This document shows positions 41,001 to 53,000 of a stretch of DNA of 64,000 nucleotides, piece after piece (the stretch's first letter is position 1; each line of letters opens with the position of its first letter). A program made the position numbers and the translations under genes. This DNA comes from Rhea pennata (lineage: Eukaryota > Chordata > Aves > Rheiformes > Rheidae), in the NCBI RefSeq assembly GCF_028389875.1, contig NC_084673.1:18947501-19011500 (forward strand), given 5' to 3'. A model generated the notes under the pieces. It worked only from the letters and a program-made list of their open reading frames with translations, searched no databases and had not been told where the DNA came from.

Positions 41001-44000
41001 AAAAAAAGTCTCTAATAATTACACTAGCAATTAATTTAATGTGAATCCTGTTCAAGTACTTCCAGGCCTTTGCAGTAGGAAAGAAATATGACTATAACCA
41101 ACAGGGTGAGGACAAATGATGAGTAAATGTAGTAGCATAATGTTTTCTATTACTGTTTGAATAGCTGTTAGCATCTTACTATCTCAGTTGTCTTCTAATC
41201 AGCACTGTCTGTTCAGCTGATGTCTGTATTATGCTAATGAAATTATACTTAAGTCTGAGACAGTATTTCTTCACAGATGGTGTTGGCTTGAACGCAGGGT
41301 TTGTGTGCTCTTATTTGCCCAGTTAACTAGGTGATTATAAGATTCTTCAAAGCATGGGGTTTTTCTTGATTTTTCTAAGACTAGGCGACTTAACTTTAAG
41401 TTTCAGATACAAAAGCAACAGGACAATTTTTTTTTCCTCATTTAACTTGCTTTTCTTACATCTTACATTTCTTCTAGCAGTTCAGCTATTTTTTCTAAGT
41501 GCCGTTAGACATGCAAGGCAAGTCTGAACTCTAGCCTTTGGTCTTTTGTGTACTTTGGCAGTTCAGTGCCACTGTTAGTCAAGTAATCCGTGACACCTCA
41601 GAGTTGAATAATTGTAAATCAGTTTAGTGCCATCCCAAAACTACTTTCTATAAAATTCTGTAATACTGGGCATTCAAAACAACTGTAGTTTTCGTTGTGC
41701 TTCTGGTCCTGGTATAAGTTCTGACAGGATCATGGACAATAAACCGCAACAGCAGTCCTTTGTTCATGTTCTGGTCTACTATATTATGTGTATATATTTT
41801 TTAAAAAAAAAAATACTTAATTGCTTGGGTGTTTGTTGTTTGTGGATATGCATATTTCAGAGTTTCTTTAAGTTGTTCCTGAGAACAATGAAGTTGTATG
41901 TTTAGAAGCTTGTTTTATATATACATACACACACACATAGAGCAACTGCTGTATAACGCTTTTTTCTTTCCCGATTCTGACAATCGGGATCAATTCATGC
42001 TTTACTTTTTCACTGCCAGGGGCTTGTTTTTTGTACTTGAAGTGTTCTTGAATTCTCACCAGTAGCTTAGGTTGCTGACTGAGTTAAATGTTGCTGTTCT
42101 CCCCAGTTTAATCATTCTTACTGTCTTACTTCTGTTTTGTTTTCATCTGATGTAGTCCTCAGTCAGTTTGCAAAAACGTAATGAAAATCTTACTATTTTA
42201 TCTGGCTGTAAAAGGCTTAACAAGGCTAACTATTTGTAGTAATAGTGCCACTGTTGCTGATTCTCATCAAGGAGATAACACGGTCCTTTCTAGGTGCCCT
42301 GGTTCACAACGACATTGTTTGTTTTTCTGCTTGTTACTGTATTTCATCAGTGCAGCAGGATCACTTTCTCCTGTATGAGTGTTAATTGGTCAGATATTTT
42401 CTTTAGGTGACTTTTTTTGAAATAATAAAACAGACTTTTTCAAGTCCTAGTAGCTACATTAACTAGGCAGCTTCTCTGGTGTAAAACCACTAACCTGTGT
42501 TCACTCAGAAAATTTCAGCTCTAATGTTTTGTTGTGCATCTGTTGCAATAGGAGCTCAGATAAGAGAGTGTACATTTCAAACTACGTTTCAACTGGATAA
42601 TGCAGTTACAGAGAACCTATTGATCTGTTTTGGGTTTTTTTTTTTTCCTTCTTAAGCAATCTGGAATATAGAACATGCTTTTCCATACAGATAGGTTTTA
42701 GTGTTATCTTGAAAGGAAATACGGACCAGAAAAAACTTTCCAGAGTTGGAGTATAGACCCCTGCTACTGGGATTATCTGTCTGTTTGTATTATGTAATGT
42801 CTACTGCAAACTTGCCTTTCTGTTGAAAGGTAATTATTTCTTTTTCGTCCCTGATTTCTTTCTGAAAAGGCATTTCAAAATGCTACTCCTTTACAGAATA
42901 GCTATCTAGCTTGTAGGCTGAATTTATTCATGTCCAGTTGTGGTAACAGCACTCTTCTAGCTTACGTAGCTCTATTTGTGGAAAGAAGTATCAACTCGGA
43001 CCTTTAAGCCAAGCAGTTTTATAGGATTATTCTAATTGCCTTTCTTTGCATCTCTTGTAGCTTGAATCTGGCTTCATTGAATGCTGGAAGCCAGAAAAAT
43101 GTATTTAGTGTTCTAGATAGGGACTTGCCAAAGCCTTGTCTGATTATTAATTTTCCTCTTTCCAGAACATACATAGTCCATTTCTTAGATAGAAGGGCTG
43201 GCAAGGGCACATTTGTTTGTTTGCTTTCTTTTGAACAGGGCATGTCATTTATGCTACCTATTGAAAGTTGGCAAGTGGTAACAGAGATTTAATGTCTCTG
43301 AAACCCTGCCAGTTGATGAGGACTGAGCTGGCAAGTAGATTAAAATTTAGGAGATCTATTCCCTTCATCTGCATCTGCTGTAGGCTTTAATTCACTCATC
43401 TTATGGGGCAGGGACTGTGTAGTTGAAAGACATGAGTAATGTGGCTGAAACAGTAAGGCAGTGAACTCTTCTAGAAGTTCCAGCCTAATCATTTTGCCTT
43501 TTGGGGGGTTTATTTCTCTACGGGTGACCTGGAGAAATGTTACTAGCTACTAACATGTAATCAAGATTAATTCAAATTTATTCTGAGCTGTTTTCTCTGG
43601 TAGGGAGGAAATATTTCAATAGGTAGATATAAGTGTGTGGCAGAAAGGAAGCATGTTGTGAGTGGTGTGGTGGATTTTTTGCTCGTTTAGTTTTTTAGGA
43701 ACTAAAGCAGTTATATGTTAGGATATAGCTCAGTTGGTTAGAATGTGGTGCTAATAATGCCAAGGTCACAGGTTCAATCCCTGTATGGGCCACTTGCTTG
43801 AGGGTTGGACTAGATAATCTTCAGAGGTCCCTTACAACCTTACTGATTCTATGATTCTGGTGCTATTTAGTCTTTCTATTTTAAACTTGCTCTTTGTTTA
43901 CACATCAGTAATTAGTATTAGTCTGAGGTGTTGAATAATATCATGGCTGTACTCTCAAAAGACTTCATAAGCTCCTGCACACTGATCATCTGACATTCAT

Positions 44001-47000
44001 TTAGATGTCTCAAGTTCCAGCTGAAGTGTTGAGCAAGACATTTAAATGCTAGACTTCGTGCTAGAATTAAGTGGAGTGAAGCCTTTTTCCTTTAATCTTT
44101 TTCATTGTTTATAAGATAACTTAATGTTAGGAGCTTCTCATGGGTAACACTTTCTTGACCAAAAAAACCTAAGTTGATTTGAAATGATATTGCTACTTTC
44201 TATTATGTTTTATGGTACAAAAGGCTTTGGTGTAACTGAGTTTATTGTGTAATCATGTATTGAATAGCTACTCGATCTGTAGAACTGTTGAGACAAAACT
44301 TTGGTCAAATTTTTATTCCACTGTTATCAAAGCTGGCATACTGCTGTGGTCATAAATGTTTCCAGTGCAAGCCTTTGTGAAGATGTGATTGAAAGAAAAA
44401 AGTGATTGTTGGCTTTTTATTGTTATGGGAGGGGGGTGGGGACAACAAGGCAAAGGCGTCCTGTGGGTACTCTTGCAAATTTAAGGGAATTAATCACTTG
44501 GTTACTGTTTTTTATCTTAGCATAGCAAACACTGTTTCCTTCCATCCCCCTACCTCAATTCAATTTACATGCATAGAAGCAGACCTAGTCTGAGAGGATC
44601 TTTATTTCATGTCTGTGTGATACCACTACTTCTAGTAGACCACAGCTCTGTAGCTAGAGCTTGGGTGTACAGGATGAGGAGAAGGAGGAAAAAAAATAAG
44701 TACACAATTATTGTGGGATTTTATTTGGTTTCTTTAAATTGGTGGATGGGAAACTAATCTGTGTGCTAAACAGTGATAATATTTTTGTCTAGAAGCAGTC
44801 TTTTATGAGTACTTTAACTTTAGGCGCCCAGCAGCTTGCTTGAAGCATTGGAACAGCATTTGGCTTCTCTGGAAGGAAAGAAAACAAAAGAAGTCTCTGC
44901 TGCCAGCCGGTGAGCACCAAATGAATGACAGTGATGTATTTACTTAAGTCTTGTCGTCTTACTAAGCAGCTTCTGTATTTGACCATTTGAGGTTCTCCTT
45001 TTGGATTTCGTTCACTTAAAAGTGTATCTTTGTACAAGAATATATGATACGTATATTGAGGAGTTGTCTGATAACGTAATCGCACTTGTTGAGTAGATAT
45101 CTGTTGTGTATCTGTCTCTGTCAGATGTCTTATTGTGCTGTTATAAACCATTGAGCTGAGGCCTATGTATTATTCTTTTCACCTTTTACCAATTTCTTTC
45201 TTGTAAGACTTTTGAGATTTATGTTTTGAGGTTGGGGATTTTTGTTTATTACTAAACCCCAGACAGGCTGCTGTTTACCTCTTCTTGTCAGTTATATACC
45301 TCTCAAGCCATGAATTTGTCTTAACCTGTTATAAAAATTTCAAAACTGCTTCTCCCTAAAACTGCCAAGTTAGCTTGATGATTTGTGCTGACAAGTATTG
45401 CAGTATTCTTTCTGTTAAGATCGGTATCCATATGTATGAGCAGCACCTCTGACTTGGAGGTACTGTGTCTGACTTAAGAGATCTCTTGTGGCATACACGC
45501 TCCCCCTCAGAAATGTGGGTATATACTGACAGGCATATCAGTGTAACGTACATTTGTGAATTGCTGTCCAGCATGACAGACTTTTGAAAAGCATCTGAGA
45601 ACTTACTTTCCACAGTATTCTGCTAAACTGGTACGTAGGGAAGAACTTCTGTGCTTTGCTTCCGATTGTCCGTATAATGCGTACATACAAGCTTTCCATG
45701 CCTCCGCTACTTGAAAGAATAAAGTTCTAGTCTATATGACATTTAAAGTAAAAACAAAATAGTTACATTCTGCACTTTCCAGTATCTACTCACTGAAACT
45801 TGAGGCATTGTTCGTTCACCACACTGCCTTATTATTGATTTATCTACTTTTCTGTACGAAAGAGTAAAGTAAGAACAGATATGAAAAAGATAAGGCACTT
45901 GATGCTTAAGTAAGTAGTGATGTGCTGAGAGGTTTTCCTTAATTTAACTTTTTAAAAAAATATCTCTACTTCTAGAGCTAGTGCCCTGTCCAGCGCTGTT
46001 TCAACGCTTGCCAGCACAGGAATGTCATTTAGCAGGATGGATGAGAAAGAGAAGCAGCAGGCATTAGAGGAGGAGCAAGCTAGACTGCAGGCACTTAAGG
46101 TACTGTATCTTTGAAAAGATTATATTCCAAAATTTTTCACTAGATACAAGTTAAGACCAGAGTTGGTTTAAGCTAATATGTGTGAGGGGATATTAACACT
46201 GAGAGGCAAAGACTTTACTCTGTAGGTGTGTTGGTTGCCAATGTATGGTGACCCTTCTACCCAGGAGTATGATTTGAATAGCTGGCACCTGAAGTGGGTC
46301 ATTTATACTCTTTTCATGATTGAATTCTGTATCTCAATGATTTGTGAAACGGACATACAAGAGTTCTAGGTCTTGTCACCACAGCTGACCATACAATGTT
46401 GCTATTATAGGACTGTTTATTGCTAGATGAGAATTTTTTTTTCCCTTGTGAGGCGTGGAATGATGATTTAGCATGATTCTTCAGCCATGTTGCTTGTAAT
46501 GAGAACACAAGCTGTTTTTCTGTCTATACTTAACTGTTCTCATGTATGATTTTACAGCTTAGCTTGCAAAACCATTTCAGATCTTGAATATTTAGGTATA
46601 ATCTATGGATTTTAAGTCCATACACATCTGAAAGAAAACCCAGTGTGTTCTCTTGTCTTGGTTCCTTAATGCTCTCTTTCCTTTGTTCACTCATTGCTAC
46701 TTGTTGAGTTGTTTTCCTAGCAAGGTTCTTCTCCTAAGGCCTCAGTCCTGGACCTTCTAATTTTTACTTATTTATCACTTCCTGAGGAAGTGCACAGTAC
46801 AATCTAGAACAGAACAAGATACTTTCTCTTACTGAAAGCTGAATCAGGACTGAAGAGTTGATAAATTAATGCAATTAAATTTCAAACTATTTGTCTTACC
46901 TTTCAGGAACAGCGATTAAGAGAGATTTCTGTGGTATCAAATTCCATTTCTACATCAGCATCTCCAAGCACTTTATCAGGAAAAAGTGTGAATACCACTG

Positions 47001-49435
47001 CAGCTGTTGACCTTTTTGCAGTACCAGCACCCACAACAAATAGGTGAGAGAGCATTCGCTTTCTGAAGCAAGCATAAATGACGCTGGCCAGGTAACTCTG
47101 CAGTCAAGTGCAAAGCACAAATCCTAGTTATGGGATATACTCTTCACAAATAACCTTTTGCTGATGATTTCCTGGTTATTCACATGAGTTTTGGTAGTGT
47201 TCCACAATAAGAAGTGCTTAATTACCTGGTCTTGTTGTATACCAGTATTCTTGACTGGCTCATAGTCAAAAGAAAAAAGTGAGGTTGGTACGAGTCTGTG
47301 TATAGCATGAGACTGTAATGCCTTTTATGTATCTTCACCTTCCCCCTCCTCTGTTCCTCCTCAGCATGCCCAACCTTTCTAGTGATCTTTTTGATCTTCA
47401 GCCTGCATTTGTTCCAACTGTACAGAGTACTCCAGCTATAGCAACATCAGCAAGCAATGCATGGGGAGGTAAGCAGATACTATTGATTTTACTGTCTAAA
47501 TAATGGGTGTAATTAAAATACAGGAGTATTATCTCATGATAAAGCACAGGTTTGTGCTTAACTGAATCTATAGCTTAAACCTTAATTCCTCTGCACCCAA
47601 ATACCTCTATCCTCGATAGAGTATAAAACGAGTCATCTGAAAGCTCTGGCAAACTCTTCCAGAGATTTTATGTATTTTTAAAAATGCGTTATAGTAATGA
47701 CAATGTGCAGTGGATGGAATGAAGGAGGTACTCAACAAAAGGGAGGGGAAGACTAATTGTATCCAGTAATGAAAGTCCAAATATGCTGAGAAATAGGAAT
47801 GAAGCAGATGTAACTGAGAAGATGCTGTACTAGTATTTCCTTTCAATAAGAAATGTAATGCATTCTTCATTAAAAAGGTATTCATAACTTCAGGATGCCT
47901 ATTGCAAAGCTGCTGTTCCTGTTTTTTATACCTTCGCCAATTCCTTCAAAAAACAATCATGATAAGCATAAAAAAAATACACGTCAAACTGAAATAAGGC
48001 AAAGGTAACGCTGTTACAAGTGTTAGTGTAGTTAGTATAGGTGGATCCAGTATGCTTAAGTGCTATTTAAAAGGCATATTCCTGAAGCCTAAAAAATAGT
48101 CCTTGACTATTCTTTTTGTTGATAAGCATTCTGTTCTTCTCCCCTTCCTACCTAATGGCTGTATTAAAATTCTATTTTCCCTAAACAGAAAACTGTTAGA
48201 CATTTTTCATCTGAAACTAAGAATCTGTATCTTAACAGGGCTAGTCAGTAGATGAAAAATCTACTACTTCTAGAATTCTTATGTACAGTCATTTCAGTCT
48301 ATTTTTCTTCTCTGCTATTTGTATTGTGTGTTTTCTTTTCTTTACTTCTACTGCGTCTGAAAGGTCCTTTCTCGTCCTCAAACGGTTGTGTTGGTTCTCC
48401 ACCTCATCTGGACATCTTTGACATGAAGCCAGTTGAAGAAGCTGTAAAATCTACCACCCCTTTCATCAGTTCTACCTTTTCCTCCAAACAAACAGTGGAA
48501 CTGTTCAGTGGTAAAAACAAAAACAAAAAAAAAAAAACCTAATTTCTTTCCAACTGGAGATAATACTACTAATCAACTGTGTTGTATAGTCTTTTTGTGG
48601 TTTGAGCCAATCTTCAATTTTTGTTAGCAAGTGGAAATAGTATAATAATTCCTGAAGTATTAACAAAACCATTTTTTTGCTAAAGTTTTATTTCTAGAGT
48701 TGAAAGAATCCATTATCTTGTTCAGCTTGTCCAAGCTAGGCATCCTAAGACTTGTTTCTCAGCTAGAGTTTTTGCTGATTTCTGTTAAACTGGAACTTTT
48801 TGCAGTGACAGGCAATGCAGGAGTTAACTAGAGTTAACTAATACTTTTCAAATTGGCTGAAAAAAAAATTTCTTTATTCCTAAAAAATTTTTATAGTTGC
48901 AGACTCTTTTGGATTTTTCTCTTCCTTTTCTCTCTTAATCTGATCTTATTTTCTTCCCTTTTTTCATGAAGATGATTTTAGTGGTCATAAACCTGCATAT
49001 ACCTCTGTGTATCATCCTCTGACTGTTGATGGTAATTTGATTTTTAATATTCTAGTTTCACTGTAGTGAGTGGTATCTATTCAGTGGGTGTACCTGATTT
49101 ATTCTGAATTTCTTGTTTAGGGTTTCCTCTTCATTCAGCTCCTCCAAGTACCACCTCTTCAGCAATTAATGCAGACTTTGATGCTGTTTTTGGAGGAAAA
49201 TCTACTGCACAAGAGTACAGGACTACTAGTGGTAAAAAAAATACCTTAAAATGACTTGCCTCCTGCAGGCTACTTTTGCCTGAAGTTTAACATAACTGCC
49301 ATTACAATGCAGAAATTAGTAACTTAGCCCATTTGCAAGCTGAATAACATAGGACTGATAAGATAATAGACAATCAGTTCAATTGTAGTTGTTTGGTTTA
49401 AAATTTGCTCTGAGTAATCTTACACTGTGTAATAA

Positions 49436-49470
<35 letters not shown>

Positions 49471-50011
49471 GGGGGGGAATAAACCTCAAATGTGGCCCAT
49501 CGGATTTTTGTTAATGGGTAAGATTGTGTTTTACTTCTAGTGCTTATGACTTCAGTGTTTTCTCTTGATAATGTGATAATAAGTTCCCCAGAGTTTGTTG
49601 AGAGGCATTGTACTTACACTTAAGTAAGCAAAGTGTAACTTTGCATGTTTTTTGTTTGCATTTTATTTGTATGCTTTACATAAAGAATAATTTAGTTATC
49701 ACTCTGCTGGTTGATACTATTTTGCATCAAAGTTCTTGTGAATGTATAACAAAGGAATTCTTGTGTACATTGAAGATATTAGTATTACTGTGAAACCATG
49801 GCTATATTTCTTATAAGAAATTATACTTTTTTCCCCTGAGTTTTAGGAGGGATTTAGCTTAATTTAAAAATACTACCAGTTACTGTTGAAGTAAAATTGG
49901 ACAGTGCACTAGAATATAATATTCCAGAAAGAATGAGAGGTTCAACTATGCTTGTACCTAAGCCTTAAACACTTCTGGCATGTTGATCTTCCACATATAA
50001 ATATTCCCTCC

Positions 50012-50042
<31 letters not shown>

Positions 50043-53000
50043 AAAAAAAAAAAGCCCTACTGATAGTGTTGTATAAGGAAGATGCCTCCGTGACTTCTGG
50101 ATTTCTTTCAATAAATGCATTTTAACTGTTTTGGTAACAGTTATTTTCTTTATGTTCTTGCTTTTATGTCTTGGTTTAGCTTTTACTCTTCTAGATGATG
50201 TATTGCAACCCACAGTACCACCACAAAGTCAAAGAACTGCTGTAGCCAGTCAGCAAAGTGGAAAAATTCTGGCAAATGATCTTGATTCTTCACTTGCTAA
50301 TCTTGTGGGGAGTAAGTATGAAACTTTAAAAGTATGTTTTCCTATTTGCTACTCAAAACAAGATTTTCCACTCCCCCCCCCCCCAACCTAAATATATTCA
50401 GTGATTTTTATATGAGAATTTGTTTCTTCCCCCTTCTCCCCCCTCCCAGATCTTGGCTTTGGAGGAACTCCATCCAAAAAGTAAGTGATATATGTATTTA
50501 ATACTCATGTATGACTGGTAAGACTGATAATCTGTGGTACATTTTGCTGGCACTGACATAGCAAGATTCTCAGCTCTGGAAAGTAATCTGCTATCAAGAA
50601 CGGTGTTAAGACAATGAGTTAATATGGGCCGTTGTTATAACACAGGCAAACATAGTAAGTGACATAGTATGCTTTTGTCTTGCAGTTGCAGTATTATTTA
50701 AATATTTCTGTGAGCAGCCATAAAAATGTCTTTTATAAAAACTCTTAAGTCGTTGTACTGTATAGTGCAGTGAGTGATAGCGAGTTTTCTTTTAATAAAA
50801 AACAGAGCCCTAGAACTCAATGCTCGCTAGAGTGCAGATACAAGCAGTTACTGAAGTTAAATCTTGAGTATTTCTACCACCTGTAGATTTCAGCTGCCTA
50901 CATCTGTTACAAAGCGTGTTTTTTTTTCCTGTTTTTTCAGTATATTGTTGTTACTATTTACCTGCTGGTCCTAATTTGAAATCTAATATTATGGTTTCGT
51001 TCTAGATCAGATATGCAGTGGACCCAGCCTACAGAGAAAAAACTTACTGGTGGAACAAACTGGCAAGCAAAAACAAGCACATCAACTACATGGAACCCTA
51101 CTCCCTTACCCACTATTCCACATATGGTAACTTCTGTGCCATTTAAATCATACTTCTTACTAGCAAATGCCTTTTTCCCTTCATGAATTAATTTAGTAGG
51201 AATAGCAAAGGTTGCATTGGACAAGATTGAGGAAAAACTTGCCTGTAAGACCACTTCACGAACTGAATGAGATGGAGATATTAGTATACTTTATTTCCTC
51301 TCACAGGAAAGGAAGTAGCCTTTCACTTGTGACAGTTCTAAACTCCTGAGTTTTCTTTCCCTGATTGTTTTAATTGAAAAAAAACCTGACCATCCTTCCC
51401 CTTCCAATGCAAAGATGCACCTTTAAGAATCTTAAGAACCTGTTTCAAGGCCAAATAAATACTGTTCCTTTTGGATTTTGTTCCCTCTTCTATTCAGTAC
51501 CTGAAAAGCTACTGCATCTTAACTCCTTCAAGGCACCTTAATTAATAATTCAGGTAGCACTTTAGAATTTCTGATTGTGCTTAAGAGCATCTTCATCACA
51601 CTTTTGAACAGTTATAGTGTAAATGATAAAATTAATTAATTTGCAGAATGTTGGTTTTCTGGAGCAGTATTTGTAGGCAACTGAGTCTTGTGCTATGTTT
51701 TTAAGAGTTTTTTTTTCCAGTATTTTCTATTCTGATATTTCTACAAATACCAGTCACTTCTACTTCCCTCCAAGGCAGCTGTATTTCAGAATGTTTACTT
51801 CAGCTTTATGTACGACTATAGTAATTGCAGTATTTGCTGTGAGTTTTGGACTGCTGTCTGACTTTATTGCCACTGCAAGTAGTTTTGTCCTAGATCTTTT
51901 TTCTTTTAGCTTATATGGGTATGCTCAGTCAAAATTCACAAAACTAAATAGACTATTAAATCCAGATTTGAACTTGAAACAGAAATAAAAAGATTCAGAT
52001 TAGAGAATATCTTACTTGCATAGTACTTGTATGATTTCAGGTTATAATTTGTCCATGAGATTTTTGAGACCATAAAAATCTTTCTGTCCCCTCTTGGTGT
52101 TTAGAACATGTTATGTTAGAGTGCTGATGTGTTCTGGTCTTCGGAAGATCGGATTTAGGGCACCGTAACACATATTAGCTACTGTATGTTTGGATTGTGT
52201 GGTGGGTTTTTTCTTTCATGCATTCTTATGCCTTCTGGTTTAAGCTTATGTTTTGAGTGCTTTATGCCATATATCAGCTCACTTACCCGCCAGAAAGTCT
52301 AACAATTACTGGCCAAAGAACTGCCTTAGCTATGAGCTATCTTTTGAAATTGATGCCCCAGCTGCTGGAATGGCCTAAGTGTCCTGACTTGGTCTGTGGC
52401 ATTCAGGGACTGTAGTAATCCTCAGCCTCACATATAATCTTTCATAGTGAAGTATTCTAACTAGCACTTCAGGTTTTTCTAAATATAATTAATGAGCACT
52501 ACTTAATTGCATGGCAATATGAAGTGTATGCATCATTGTGGCTAAAAACATAACTTGATGTAAGTTAACCCATAACCTCGGTTAAAGTGTTTTTTGTTTC
52601 TTGTTCTTTGTATTGTGATATATTGCAGGCATCAGAATTAAGTTTAGTGTGTTAGCAATATTTTGGCTGACTGAACATTCATTGCTATTTGTTTTTTGGG
52701 CTGACTGGTCACTGGCTTCCTTGTTTTTCTATACATTTATTGCACATAATAGGAGGAAGGAGGACTGTTGCATGCCTTCCAAAAAGCTTCTCACCCAAAT
52801 GTTTATGCAAGCAATACACTCAAAATGTGTGCAAATTTAGTAAAAGTTCTATTTTTGCTGTAAATCTCATCAGGGAGCCTACCAAAGTTACCAGGTTCAA
52901 TTGCTGATGTTACTGTCCATGTACCTTTTTTCCTCTGCTTGAATTTTTCTAATCAGTGGCTTTAGCATAGTTGTAGGTAGTTTTGGTACTGGATTTTAGT

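Larger units (their letters stand above)
33369..44823. other. PICALM-like introns 2-8
   Basis: Introns lie between 33368 and 44824 around exons 3-8; the longest are intron 8 (39982-44823), intron 2 (33369-36570) and intron 6 (38054-39225). Features seen are homopolymers at 35019-35040 (T) and 38918-38938 (A), and the tRNA/CR1 SINE at 43721-43858. Nothing else is recognised. Confidence 0.8.

Noticed and set aside
43721-43793. Functional tRNA-Ile (AAT) gene
   Set aside because: The 5' acceptor arm does not pair with the 3' arm, the stems carry mismatches, and the sequence runs directly into a CR1 tail. It is a SINE head.
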